Assembly: GCF_902506195.1 (NCBI RefSeq)
Contig: NZ_LR732817.1
Span: 1,130,909 to 1,194,908, forward strand
Origin: Citricoccus sp. K5
Lineage (GTDB): Bacteria; Actinomycetota; Actinomycetes; Actinomycetales; Micrococcaceae
Direction: 5' to 3'
DNA length: 64,000 nucleotides
In this document: positions 24,459 through 33,864 of the stretch, one piece after another
Numbering within the stretch: the stretch's first letter is position 1
Layout: every line of letters begins with the position of its first letter
Position numbers and translations under genes: made by a program
The notes under the pieces: model-generated
Told to the model about the DNA's origin: nothing
What the model saw: only the letters and a program-made list of their open reading frames with translations
Database searches by the model: none

Positions 24459-27146
24459 TTATCCGGCAGTGGCCTCCGAGACGTCCGGTGCGGCCAGCTC
24501 CACCTGGGACACCTCGATGCCGGCGTCCCCGTCCGGGCTGCCGGCCACCAGGGTGAGTTCGCGGACGTTGCCCGCAGCCTTGAGATCGGCGAGTCCGCCG
24601 CGCAGGGAACCGAGGCGGTTCTCCGGGGCGGTCACGACGGCGGCGAGCACCTCGGTGCGCTGCTTCACCTTCGCCTCTGACTTGGCCCTCCGGATGCCGC
24701 CGAGGGCGAGGGCGACTGCTGCCAGCACATCGGCGGTGGCGCCGGCGGAGGCGGCCTCGATGCCGGAGATCTCCTCAGACCGGCCCGGCCAGGGGGCGCG
24801 GTGCACGGAACCGGTCCGCCACCAGCCCCAGACCTCGTCAGTGGCGAAGGGCTGGAAGGGTGCCAGCAAGCGCAGCAGGGCGTCCAGCGTGGTCGCCAGG
24901 GTCGCCAGCACGGAGGCCTGCTCAGCCTTGCCGTGGCCGCCGTAGGCCCGGTCCTTGATGAGTTCGACGTAGTCGTCCGTGAACTGCCAGAAGAAGGATT
25001 CCGTCAGGTTCAGCGCTCGGGCGTAGTCATACGTCTCGAAGGCCCGCGAGGACTGCTGGACGGTGTCATACAGGCGGACCATCAGGGCCTTGTCCAGCGG
25101 GTTGGTGATGACCGCGGCATCATCGGCAGAGCGGACCACGTTGTCCACCGAGGCGCCGAGGTTCAGGGCGAACTTCGAGGCGTTGAGGAGCTTGATCGCC
25201 AGCCGTCGGCCGATCTTCATCTGCGCCACCTCATAGGCGGTGTCCGCGCCGAGCTTGGCGGAGGCCGCCCAGTACCGGACCGCGTCGGAACCGTACTCGT
25301 CCAGCACATCGGTCGGGACCACCACGTTGCCCTTGGACTTGGACATCTTCTTCCGGTCCGGATCCAGGATCCAACCGGAGAGGGCGGTGTGGTTCCACGG
25401 CACCGAGCCGTTCAGGGCCTCGGCCCGGACCACGGTGGAGAACAGCCACGTGCGGATGATGTCGTGGCCCTGGGGCCGCAGGTCGAACGGGAAGACCTTG
25501 CCGAAGAATTCCTCGTCCCGGCTCCAGCGCCCCACGATCTGCGGGGTCAATGAGGAAGTCGCCCAGGTGTCCAGCACGTCCGGGTCACCGGTGAAGCCAC
25601 CGGGCACGTCCCGCTGGGTCTCGACGTAGCCCGGAGCCGCCTCGGCCACCGGGTCCACCGGCAACTGGTCCTCGGCGGGCACGATCGGGTGCTCGTAGTC
25701 CGGTTCGCCGGAGGCGTCGAGCGGGTACCAGACGGGGATCGGTACACCGAAGAACCGTTGGCGGGACACCAGCCAGTCGCCGTTGAGACCCTCCACCCAG
25801 TTCTCGTAGCGGGAGCGCATGAACTCGGGATGCCAGGACAGCTGGCGCCCTCGGGCAATGAGCTTCTCGCGGCGTTCGGCGTCCCGGCCGCCGTTGCGGA
25901 TGTACCACTGGCGGGAGGAGATCACCTCGAGCGGCTTGTCACCCTTCTCATAGAAGTTCACCGGGTGGGTGATCTTCTTCGGCTCACCGTCCACCAGCTC
26001 GGCCTCGGTCAGTGCGGTCACCACGGTCTCCTTGGCGGAGAACACGGTCTTGCCGGACAGCTTCTCGTACTCGGCGCGGCCTGCCTCGGTGGTGATCCAC
26101 TCGGGCGTCTCGGCATGGAAGCGGCCGTCACGGCCCACCACGGTGCGGGTCGGCAGGTCCAGCTCGCGCCACCACGTGACGTCGGTGAGATCACCGAAGG
26201 TGCAGACCATGGCGATGCCGGAACCCTTGTCCGGCTTGGCGAGGCCGTGGGCGCGGACCTCGACCTCGACCCCGAACAGCGGAGAGGTCACGGTCTGGCC
26301 GAACAGCGGCTGGTACCGCTCGTCGTCGGGATGGGCAACGAGGGCCGAACAGGCCGGCAGCAGCTCGGGACGGGTGGTCTCGATGAAGACCTTGTCCCCG
26401 GCAGCGGTGAAGAACGGGATGCGGTGATAGGCGCCGGGCACCTCGCGGTCCTCGAGCTCGGCCTGGGCCACGGCGGTGCGGAAGGTGACATCCCACAGCG
26501 TGGGGGCCTCGGCCATGTAGGCGTCCCCGGAGGACAGGTTGCGCAGGAAGCCGCGCTGGGAAACGGCGCGGGAGGTGTCGTCGATCGTCCGGTAGGTCAG
26601 GGACCAGTCCACGGACAGGCCGAGCCGTGTGAACAGGTTCTCGAAGACCTTCTCGTCCTCGACGGCCAGTTCCTCGCACAGTTCGATGAAGTTGCGGCGG
26701 GAGACCACGTCCCAGTCCCGCTGGTTCTTCGCGGGCTTCTCCGGCGGCTGGTACCCCGGGATGTAGGGCTTGGTCGGATCGCAGCGGACGCCGTAGTAGT
26801 TCTGCACGCGGCGTTCCGTGGGCAGGCCGTTGTCGTCCCAGCCCATGGGGTAGAAGACGTTCTTGCCGTTCATGCGCTGGTAGCGGGCCAGCACGTCGGT
26901 CTGCGTGTAGGAGAACATGTGCCCCACGTGCAGCGATCCGGAGGCGGTCGGCGGCGGGGTGTCGATCGAGTAGACCTGCTCCCGCGTGGTGTCCGTCTCG
27001 AAGGCATAGGTGCCCTCGGTCTTCCACCGGGCGGAGAGCTTGTCCTCCAGCCCCTCGAGGGCGGGGCGGTCCGGAACGGTCACGGCAGGACTGGTGGACG
27101 CGGTCGTGGAAACGGGCGTGTCTGTGCCCGGGATCTGTTCAGCCAT
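24459..27146 (-). CDS. valS: Valine--tRNA ligase
   Basis: Class I synthetase of 895 residues. HIGH motif in PTASGSLHVGHMFSY, KMSKS motif in DRKKMSKSKGNVVVPTD, and the editing domain in between. The anticodon-binding domain follows, and the last 100 residues hold the C-terminal region. The N-terminus has a 25-residue Ser/Thr-rich extension. The start is ATG 27146, divergent from the FAD-oxidase gene over 95 bases with no T-box visible. Between its stop and the next gene (24274-24458) I see no canonical terminator. Confidence 0.97.
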   Translation of the reverse strand: MAEQIPGTDTPVSTTASTSPAVTVPDRPALEGLEDKLSARWKTEGTYAFETDTTREQVYSIDTPPPTASGSLHVGHMFSYTQTDVLARYQRMNGKNVFYPMGWDDNGLPTERRVQNYYGVRCDPTKPYIPGYQPPEKPAKNQRDWDVVSRRNFIELCEELAVEDEKVFENLFTRLGLSVDWSLTYRTIDDTSRAVSQRGFLRNLSSGDAYMAEAPTLWDVTFRTAVAQAELEDREVPGAYHRIPFFTAAGDKVFIETTRPELLPACSALVAHPDDERYQPLFGQTVTSPLFGVEVEVRAHGLAKPDKGSGIAMVCTFGDLTDVTWWRELDLPTRTVVGRDGRFHAETPEWITTEAGRAEYEKLSGKTVFSAKETVVTALTEAELVDGEPKKITHPVNFYEKGDKPLEVISSRQWYIRNGGRDAERREKLIARGRQLSWHPEFMRSRYENWVEGLNGDWLVSRQRFFGVPIPVWYPLDASGEPDYEHPIVPAEDQLPVDPVAEAAPGYVETQRDVPGGFTGDPDVLDTWATSSLTPQIVGRWSRDEEFFGKVFPFDLRPQGHDIIRTWLFSTVVRAEALNGSVPWNHTALSGWILDPDRKKMSKSKGNVVVPTDVLDEYGSDAVRYWAASAKLGADTAYEVAQMKIGRRLAIKLLNASKFALNLGASVDNVVRSADDAAVITNPLDKALMVRLYDTVQQSSRAFETYDYARALNLTESFFWQFTDDYVELIKDRAYGGHGKAEQASVLATLATTLDALLRLLAPFQPFATDEVWGWWRTGSVHRAPWPGRSEEISGIEAASAGATADVLAAVALALGGIRRAKSEAKVKQRTEVLAAVVTAPENRLGSLRGGLADLKAAGNVRELTLVAGSPDGDAGIEVSQVELAAPDVSEATAG

Positions 27147-27241
27147 GATCCCGATTGTCCCACGCCCCCTGAGGCTCTCCGAACCGGGTCACTCGGGACG
27201 GCGCGGTGGCGAGCCGGGGGATCCCGGCCTACCGTGGGGCC

Positions 27242-28690
27242 ATGTCCACCTCACGCAGTACAGTCGTCAGCACAGCCGGCAACACCCTGGCGCAGCGACT
27301 GGTCGACGAGTTGGGACCCGAGCTCACCCCGGGCGCCGTCAGCGTCGAGCCGGGCGTCGTGGCGGGCCATGCCGCGGACCAGGCACCCTTCGGCGCGGTG
27401 GGTGATGCGCTGGCGCTGGTGCGGGCCCGCACCGTCCAGGATGTCCAGGCGACGCTGCGTCTGGCGTCCCGGCTCGGCATCCCGGTGGTGCCCCAGGGCA
27501 CCCGCACCGGCATCTCCGGTGGCGCGAACGCCGTGGACGGGTGCATCCTGCTCTCCGTCGAGCGGATGGACTCGATCCTGGAGATCAACGCCGGGGAGCA
27601 GACGGTGACCGTGGAACCCGGGGTCATCAACCAGACCCTCAAGGAGGCCCTCGTGCCCCACGGCCTGGCGTATCCGCCGGATCCCGGCTCGGTGGCGATC
27701 TGCTCCATCGGCGGGAACGTGGCCACGAACGCCGGCGGTCTGTGCTGCGTGAAGTACGGGGTGACACGGGACTACGTCCGGGAACTCAAGGTGGTGCTGG
27801 CTGACGGCACGCTGACCCGGCTGGGGCATCGGACGGCCAAGGGAGTGGCCGGACTGGACCTCGTCGGCCTGTTCGTCGGCTCGGAGGGGACCCTGGGCGT
27901 CGTCGTGGAGGTGACGTTGCGATTGGTGCCCCTGCTGCCGCCCCCGTTGACGGCCGTGGCGGCCTTCGCCACGGAACGCGCGGCCGCCTCCGCCGTGGCC
28001 GCGTTCATGGCCACGGGCGCCCGCCCCTCGATGCTGGAGTCCCTGGACCGCCATGCCATCACGCTCCTCAACGAGTTCGGCGACTTCGGACTCGACGCGG
28101 AGGCCGGAGCCCTGCTGCTGATGCAGTCCAACGGGGACGGCCACCGGGAGGCCGCCGAACAGGAGGTGGCCGCCTTCGCCGCGACGGCCGAGCACCACGG
28201 CGCCCTGGACGTCGCGTTCAGCACGGACCCGGAGGACAGCGACGCCCTGGTGGCCACACGGCGGATGGCCCAGCCGGCCTTCGAACGCCATGCGCAGACC
28301 CACGGCGGCGGACAGCTGCTGGACGATGTCTGCCTGCCACGGATGGCATTGCCCGAGTTCTACGACCGTCTGGAGACCATCCGCGAACGGACGGGCCTGA
28401 TGATCGCCGTGGTCGCCCATGCCGGTGACGGCAACGTCCACCCCTCCGTGTTCTTCGACGCCCAGGACCCGGAATCTACCCGTCAGGCCCATGAGGCGTT
28501 CGAGGAGATCATGGACATCGGCCTGCAGCTGGGCGGCACCATCACCGGCGAGCACGGGGTGGGATCGCTGAAGCGTGCCTGGTTGCCCCGGGAACTGGAC
28601 GAGGGGAGCCGGCGGCTGCACCGGTCGATCAAGGACGCGGTGGATCCCGGGGGCATCCTCAATCCCGGCAAACAACTCGCCGAACTCTGA
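27242..28690 (+). CDS. FAD-linked oxidase (GlcD / D-lactate dehydrogenase type)
   Basis: A 482-residue flavoprotein. The PP-loop FAD-binding domain has VVPQGTRTGISGGANAVDG, VEPGVINQTLKEALVPHGLAYPPDPGS, GGNVATNAGGLCCVKYG and GLFVGSEGTLGVV. The C-terminal substrate domain has VVAHAGDGNVHPSVFFD and ITGEHGVGSLKR. Related enzymes oxidise glycolate, D-lactate or D-2-hydroxy acids. ATG 27242 was chosen over the in-frame ATG at 27206 because it gives the family-length N-terminus. It is in tandem with the SDR gene at 28710. Confidence 0.9.
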   Translation: MSTSRSTVVSTAGNTLAQRLVDELGPELTPGAVSVEPGVVAGHAADQAPFGAVGDALALVRARTVQDVQATLRLASRLGIPVVPQGTRTGISGGANAVDGCILLSVERMDSILEINAGEQTVTVEPGVINQTLKEALVPHGLAYPPDPGSVAICSIGGNVATNAGGLCCVKYGVTRDYVRELKVVLADGTLTRLGHRTAKGVAGLDLVGLFVGSEGTLGVVVEVTLRLVPLLPPPLTAVAAFATERAAASAVAAFMATGARPSMLESLDRHAITLLNEFGDFGLDAEAGALLLMQSNGDGHREAAEQEVAAFAATAEHHGALDVAFSTDPEDSDALVATRRMAQPAFERHAQTHGGGQLLDDVCLPRMALPEFYDRLETIRERTGLMIAVVAHAGDGNVHPSVFFDAQDPESTRQAHEAFEEIMDIGLQLGGTITGEHGVGSLKRAWLPRELDEGSRRLHRSIKDAVDPGGILNPGKQLAEL

Positions 28691-28709
28691 CCGTGCCTAG
28701 AGTGGTGCC

Positions 28710-29495
28710 ATGACTGGTGAGAAGAACACCCGACCGAACCGAGCCGCCGTCGTGACCGGGGCCTCCTCCGGCATCGGCCGGGCCACCGCCGCTCAACTCG
28801 CGGCCGAGGGCTGGACCGTCTACGCCGTGGCCCGCCGCGCCGAGAGGCTCGAGTCCCTCGCGGAGGCGGTGCCCGCGGGTACCGGCACCATCGTCCCCGT
28901 GCCCGCAGACGTCACGGACGCCGAGCAGATGGCCAGGGCCCGCCAGGTCGTCGAGGACGGCGGGGGAGTGGACACCGTGCTGTGCATCGCCGGCGGCGCC
29001 CAGGGCACCGACCGGGTGGCGGACGGCCGGGCGGGGGACTGGGACTGGATGTACCGCGTCAACGTGCAGGGCACCCTGAACACCACTCAGGCGTTCCTGC
29101 CCCTGCTCCGCGCGACCGGACACGGCACCGTGCTGGTCCTGACCTCGACGGCGGCGCTTGCCAGCTATGAAGGCGGCGGCGGGTACAACGCAGCGAAGAT
29201 GGCCCAGCACGGACTCGTCGGCGCGCTGCGCCTCGAGGAGGTGGACCACAACATCCGGGTGGTCGAGGTGCTGCCGGGACTGGTGCACACGGAGGAGTTC
29301 ACGCTGAACCGACTCGGCGGCGACCAGGAGGCGGCGGACCGCGTCTACGCGGGGGTGGAGAAGCCCCTGACCGCCGAGGACGTCGCGGACGTCTGCACCT
29401 ATGCCGTCTCGGTGCCCCACCACGTGAACCTGGACCAGATCGTGCTGCGGCCCGTGGCCCAGGCGGCCAACTTCAAGATGATCAGAACAACGTAG
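28710..29495 (+). CDS. Short-chain dehydrogenase/reductase (YdfG-like)
   Basis: A classical SDR of 261 residues. Cofactor motif VVTGASSGIGRATA, VNVQGTLNTTQAF, catalytic Ser in VLTSTAALAS, and YNAAKMAQHG with the YxxxK pair intact. The ARRAERL segment after beta-2 favours NADP. It lies 19 bases after the FAD-oxidase gene and probably shares its transcript. Substrate unknown. Confidence 0.9.
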   Translation: MTGEKNTRPNRAAVVTGASSGIGRATAAQLAAEGWTVYAVARRAERLESLAEAVPAGTGTIVPVPADVTDAEQMARARQVVEDGGGVDTVLCIAGGAQGTDRVADGRAGDWDWMYRVNVQGTLNTTQAFLPLLRATGHGTVLVLTSTAALASYEGGGGYNAAKMAQHGLVGALRLEEVDHNIRVVEVLPGLVHTEEFTLNRLGGDQEAADRVYAGVEKPLTAEDVADVCTYAVSVPHHVNLDQIVLRPVAQAANFKMIRTT

Positions 29496-29524
29496 GACTG
29501 TAGGACTAAGTGAGGAACACCAGC

Positions 29525-30088
29525 ATGGCAGGACAGCACCGAGACCAGCCGACCGCCGCCCGGGGCAGCAGCAAGGACAGCGGCGCGGTCAGCAGCACGG
29601 ACACCGGCCACCCCGGCGTGGACGTCCCACGACTCCGGAAGGCACTCGGCCTGGGCGTCGCCACCGGGATCGTCTCCGCCTTCCCCCTGTGGAAGATCCC
29701 GCGCAAGCCGCTGGCCCTGTGGTCCGGCGGCATCGCCGCCGCGGTGGCGACCGGCGTCCTGATGCTGAAACGGGACCAGCTCGAGCGTGAGGCCGAGGTG
29801 CAGGGCGAAGCCCCCACCGAAGCGTCCCGGGCCCGGCGGCTCGGCGCCCCCGTGGTCACGGGGGCCCTCTTCGGCGGCCTCATGGCCGGCTCCATGTGGC
29901 TGACCTCGGTCACCGACGAGTGGTCCGAGAAACTGATGGCCCGGCTCGGTGCCAAACGGCCTCGAGCCACCTACGCCGTCCTCGCCGGGGTGGGGACGGC
30001 GCTGATCGACTACTTCGACGATTCGCCGGGAAGGAGCGGACAGGACGGGAAAGTCGATCCAGGCGAGACGAGCGGGAAAAGAGCGTAG
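29525..30088 (+). CDS. Hypothetical membrane protein
   Basis: A 187-residue protein I do not recognise beyond being of the type found next to ileS in Micrococcaceae. A charged, disordered first 40 residues is followed by KALGLGVATGIVSAFPLW, LWSGGIAAAVATGVLML, VVTGALFGGLMAGSMWL and ATYAVLAGVGTALIDYF, giving about four hydrophobic segments. The C-terminus is polar. ATG 29525 is preceded by GAGGAA seven bases away; a GTG at 29510 is a weaker start. Confidence 0.75.
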   Translation: MAGQHRDQPTAARGSSKDSGAVSSTDTGHPGVDVPRLRKALGLGVATGIVSAFPLWKIPRKPLALWSGGIAAAVATGVLMLKRDQLEREAEVQGEAPTEASRARRLGAPVVTGALFGGLMAGSMWLTSVTDEWSEKLMARLGAKRPRATYAVLAGVGTALIDYFDDSPGRSGQDGKVDPGETSGKRA

Positions 30089-30099
30089 AATCAACGCCA

Positions 30100-30378
30100 G
30101 CAGCACCAGTAGCACTGACCCGGCCATCACCGGCGAGCTTCCGGAAGAACGGGCACGGCACGCGCCGGCCCCAGTAGACCCGGACGGGTAAGCCCGTCAC
30201 AGCAGTCATGAGCGGCCGATCGCGTCTCACGGGACCACCGGGGAGCGGGACGGCAAGCAGGGTGGTACCGCGCCGCCGTCGTCCTCGATCTCCACGCCGG
30301 AGTTTGAGGACAACGTCAGGCGTCCTTGCAGGAAGACCAGACAGCACCACAGTCGACCCCTGCAAGGATGGAACGCCC
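30100..30378 (+). promoter_or_regulatory. T-box riboswitch for ileS (tRNA-Ile sensing, translational type)
   Basis: The leader carries the conserved T-box core AGGGTGGTACCGCG (30259-30272), which pairs with the tRNA acceptor end. A candidate Ile specifier ATC is at 30126-30128 in GCCATCACCGG, part of a short stem I as in actinobacteria. A stem II-like GACGGG-TAAG-CCCGTC is at 30183-30198. Downstream, GTCCTC (30281) pairs with GAGGAC (30306), and then a 10-bp hairpin hides the Shine-Dalgarno. It should raise IleS synthesis when uncharged tRNA-Ile accumulates. Confidence 0.93.
30323..30368 (+). promoter_or_regulatory. Shine-Dalgarno sequestrator hairpin of the ileS T-box
   Basis: TCCTTGCAGG (30323-30332) is the exact reverse complement of CCTGCAAGGA (30359-30368). 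The second arm contains the AAGGA ribosome binding site of ileS. This hairpin would block initiation, showing that the T-box works at translation rather than at transcription termination. There is no T-tract. Confidence 0.85.
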
Positions 30379-33300
30379 GTGTACCCCCTCGCCAGCTCGG
30401 ATCCTCACGCCCAGTCCGGCACACCCTCCTCTCCGCGTTTCCCGGAGATCGAGGAGCGCGTCCTGAAGTACTGGGACGAGGACGGCACCTTCCAGGCCTC
30501 CATCGACGCTCGGCCTGCCACCCACGAGGATGGCTCCGGCAACGAGTTCGTCTTCTATGACGGCCCGCCCTTCGCGAACGGCCTGCCCCACTACGGCCAC
30601 CTGCTGACCGGGTACGTCAAGGACCTCGTGGCCCGCTACCAGACGCAGCAGGGCCGCCGGGTGGAGCGCCGCTTCGGCTGGGACACGCACGGGCTGCCCG
30701 CCGAACTCGAGGCCATGAAGCAGCTGGGCATGACGGACAAGGCCCAGATCGAGGCCATGGGGATCGACAAGTTCAACGACGCCTGCCGCGCCTCCGTGCT
30801 CAAGTACACGGACCAGTGGAAGGACTACGTCAACCGGCAGGCCCGCTGGGTCGACTTCGAGAACGACTACAAGACCCTGAACCCCGAGTTCATGGAGTCC
30901 GTGCTCTGGGCGTTCAAGGACCTGCACTCCAAGGACCTCACCTACCGCGGCTTCAGGGTCCTGCCCTACTGCTGGCAGGACGAGACCCCGCTGTCCAACC
31001 ACGAACTGCGGATGGACGAGGACGTCTACAAGTCCCGCCAGGACCCCTCGGTCACCGTGGCCTTCCCAGTCACCGGCCTGGCCGCAAAGCCAGAACTGGT
31101 TCCCGACGGCGGCGCTGACGCCGAGCTCGCGGCTCAGCTCACCGGCGTGCGGGTGCTCGCCTGGACCACCACCCCCTGGACCCTGCCGACCAACCAGGCA
31201 CTCGTCGTCGGGCCGGAGATCACCTACGCGGTGGTCCCCGCCGGACCGGAGGCGGCGGAGGACGTCGCCGGATCCTCGTATCTCCTGGCGCAGGACCTGC
31301 TGGGGGCGCACGCCAAGGAACTGGGCTATCCCGACGCCGGCGCCGCCACCGAGGCGGTCCAGCGCACCTACCTGGGCTCCCGGCTGGGCGGTCTTGCCTA
31401 CGAGCCGCTGTTCACGTACTTCACGGATGTGGAGGCCTACGGCACCGAGCACGCGTGGCAGATCCTCGTGGACGACTACGTGACCACCGAGGACGGCACC
31501 GGCGTGGTCCACCAGGCCCCGGCCTACGGTGAGGACGACCAGCGGATCTGTGAGGCCAACGGCATCCCGGTGATCCTCTCCGTGGACGAGGGCGCGCGCT
31601 TCCTGCCCCTGTTCGGGGACGTGAACCGGGGCGGCGGTGTGCTCCAGGACATCGCGGGCGTGCAGGCCTTCGAGGCCAACCGGACCATCATCCGGGCGCT
31701 GAAGTCCGCCGGGAAGCTGCTCAAGGAGACCTCCTACGAGCACTCGTACCCGCACTGCTGGCGCTGCCGGACGCCCCTGATCTACCGCGCCATCACCAGC
31801 TGGTACGTCTCCGTCACCGCGTTCAAGGACCGCATGGTCGAGCTGAACGAGGACATCAACTGGATCCCGTCCAACGTCAAGCACGGGCAGTTCGGCAAGT
31901 GGCTCGAGAACGCCCGGGACTGGTCCATCTCCCGCAACCGCTACTGGGGCTCGCCCATCCCGGTATGGGAGTCAGACCATCCGGAGTACCCGCTCCAGGA
32001 GGTCTACGGCTCGCTGGCCGAGATCGAGGAGGCCTTCGGGCGGTTGCCGCGCAACGCCCAGGGCGAGGTGGACCTGCACCGGCCCTGGATCGACGATCTG
32101 ACCCGGCCGCACCCGGACCCGGAGGCGGCCGCCGCCGGGGCCGTGATGCGCCGGGTGGAGGATGTGCTGGACGTCTGGTTCGACTCCGGCTCCATGCCGT
32201 ATGCCCAGGTGCACTACCCCTTCGAGGCGAAGGAGTGGTTCGAGACCCACAACCCGGCCGACTTCATCGTGGAGTACATCGGTCAGACCCGCGGCTGGTT
32301 CTACACCATGCACGTGCTGGCCACCGCTCTGTTCGACCGCCCGGCGTTCTCCAACGTCATCAGCCACGGGATCGTCCTGGGCTCGGACGGGCAGAAGATG
32401 TCCAAATCCCTGAAGAACTACCCGGACGTCTCCGAGGTCCTGGACCGGGACGGCTCCGACGCCATGCGCTGGTTCCTGATGGCCTCGCCCATCCTGCGCG
32501 GAGGGAACCTGGTGGTCACCGAGGAGGGCATCCGGGAGGCGACCCGCCAGGTCCTGCTGCCGGCCTGGAACGTGTGGCACTTCTTCAGCCTCTACGCGAA
32601 CTCGGCACGCGGCCGGGCCGCTGACGACACAGAGCGCCCGGACGGCTACCGTGCCTCCTTCCGCTATGACTCCACGGATCCGCTGGACCAGTACATCCTG
32701 GCCGCCACCGGGCGCATGCTCCGCGAGGTCAAGGCCGGCCTCGACTCCTACGAGGTCTCCGACGCCACAGACGCCCTGCGCGCCTACATGGACACCATGA
32801 CCAACTGGTACATCCGCCGCTCCCGCCAGCGTTTCTTCGACGAGGACACCCAGGCGCTGGACGTGCTGTACACCTCCCTGGAGGCCTTCTGCCGGGCCGC
32901 GGCGCCGTTGATGCCGCTGGTGGCCGAGGAGATCTGGCGCGGACTGACCGGCGGCCGATCGGTGCACCTGACCGACTACCCTGATGCCGCGCCGTTCTTC
33001 GCCGGCTTCGCCTCGGAGGCGGAGGCACAGGCCCTGGTCGAACGCATGGAGACCGTCCGCCGCATCGCCTCGGCCGGCTCCTCGTTGCGCAAGGGGGCCA
33101 AGCGCCGCGTGCGGCTGCCGTTGCAGTCCCTGACCGTGGTGGTGCCGGATGCCGCCGGCCTGACCGGCGCCTACACGGACATCATCATGGATGAGCTGAA
33201 CCTGAAGTCCGTGGACCTGCAGGACGCCGCCGAGGTGTCCGCCACCGATTTCGGCATCAGCCAGTCCCTGGCCGTCAACGCCCGTGCTGCCGGCCCGCGC

Positions 33301-33864
33301 CTGGGCAAGCAGGTCCAGGTCGCCATCAAGGGCGCCAAGTCCGGTGACTGGTCCGTGGCCGAGGACGGGACGGTCGTCTCGGGCGGCATCGCGCTCGTCG
33401 AGGGGGAGTACTCCCTCGAGACCACCGTCGGAGCGGCCGGGGCTGCGGCTGACGGAAGCCGAAACAACGACGCCGACGCCGATGCCGGCGCCGCGGCTGC
33501 ATCGCGCGCGGTCACCGTGGTGCCCGGCGGCTTCCTGGTGCTGGACACCTCGGTTCCGGCGGACATGGCCGCCGAGGGAACGGCGCGTGACGTGATCCGG
33601 GCCGTCCAGGCGGCCCGCAAGGAGGCCGGACTGGAGGTCTCGGACCGGGTGCGGACCGTGATCACGGGACCGGCCGCCGTCGTGCAGGCCGTAGATGTGC
33701 ACCGTGACCTCGTCTCCGGGGAGACCCTGACGGTGGAGTTGGTGCTGGAGGACTCCGGGGCCGCGGATCCGCGTCAGGACCCCGCCGACGATGCGACCAA
33801 GACCGTGCAGGTGGCCGTGGCCAAGGCCGCCGCCGCATCCATCTCGACCGGGAGTGACGCGTGA
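30379..33864 (+). CDS. ileS: Isoleucine--tRNA ligase
   Basis: Class I synthetase of 1161 residues, a bit longer than the usual 1040-1110. HIGH variant HYGH in [23 protein letters not shown] in [15 protein letters not shown], editing domain between, and a long C-terminal region. The extra length is partly an Ala/Asp-rich insert near residues 1018-1045. The GTG at 30379 is ten bases after AAGGA. The ATG at 30369 is out of frame. The stop overlaps the folC GTG. Confidence 0.96.
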   Translation: MYPLASSDPHAQSGTPSSPRFPEIEERVLKYWDEDGTFQASIDARPATHEDGSGNEFVFYDGPPFANGLPHYGHLLTGYVKDLVARYQTQQGRRVERRFGWDTHGLPAELEAMKQLGMTDKAQIEAMGIDKFNDACRASVLKYTDQWKDYVNRQARWVDFENDYKTLNPEFMESVLWAFKDLHSKDLTYRGFRVLPYCWQDETPLSNHELRMDEDVYKSRQDPSVTVAFPVTGLAAKPELVPDGGADAELAAQLTGVRVLAWTTTPWTLPTNQALVVGPEITYAVVPAGPEAAEDVAGSSYLLAQDLLGAHAKELGYPDAGAATEAVQRTYLGSRLGGLAYEPLFTYFTDVEAYGTEHAWQILVDDYVTTEDGTGVVHQAPAYGEDDQRICEANGIPVILSVDEGARFLPLFGDVNRGGGVLQDIAGVQAFEANRTIIRALKSAGKLLKETSYEHSYPHCWRCRTPLIYRAITSWYVSVTAFKDRMVELNEDINWIPSNVKHGQFGKWLENARDWSISRNRYWGSPIPVWESDHPEYPLQEVYGSLAEIEEAFGRLPRNAQGEVDLHRPWIDDLTRPHPDPEAAAAGAVMRRVEDVLDVWFDSGSMPYAQVHYPFEAKEWFETHNPADFIVEYIGQTRGWFYTMHVLATALFDRPAFSNVISHGIVLGSDGQKMSKSLKNYPDVSEVLDRDGSDAMRWFLMASPILRGGNLVVTEEGIREATRQVLLPAWNVWHFFSLYANSARGRAADDTERPDGYRASFRYDSTDPLDQYILAATGRMLREVKAGLDSYEVSDATDALRAYMDTMTNWYIRRSRQRFFDEDTQALDVLYTSLEAFCRAAAPLMPLVAEEIWRGLTGGRSVHLTDYPDAAPFFAGFASEAEAQALVERMETVRRIASAGSSLRKGAKRRVRLPLQSLTVVVPDAAGLTGAYTDIIMDELNLKSVDLQDAAEVSATDFGISQSLAVNARAAGPRLGKQVQVAIKGAKSGDWSVAEDGTVVSGGIALVEGEYSLETTVGAAGAAADGSRNNDADADAGAAAASRAVTVVPGGFLVLDTSVPADMAAEGTARDVIRAVQAARKEAGLEVSDRVRTVITGPAAVVQAVDVHRDLVSGETLTVELVLEDSGAADPRQDPADDATKTVQVAVAKAAAASISTGSDA

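Noticed and set aside
25689-27608. A 639-codon plus-strand open frame opposite valS
   Set aside because: Antisense to conserved ValS and continues into the real FAD-oxidase gene in the wrong frame.
30369-30371. ATG as the ileS start
   Set aside because: Out of frame with the conserved protein and overlapping the ribosome binding site; the GTG at 30379 is in frame.
30316-31884. A 522-codon minus-strand open frame opposite ileS
   Set aside because: Shadow frame of a high-G+C gene: residues are Val/Gly/Leu/Arg-rich without any domain, and the plus-strand protein is conserved end to end.
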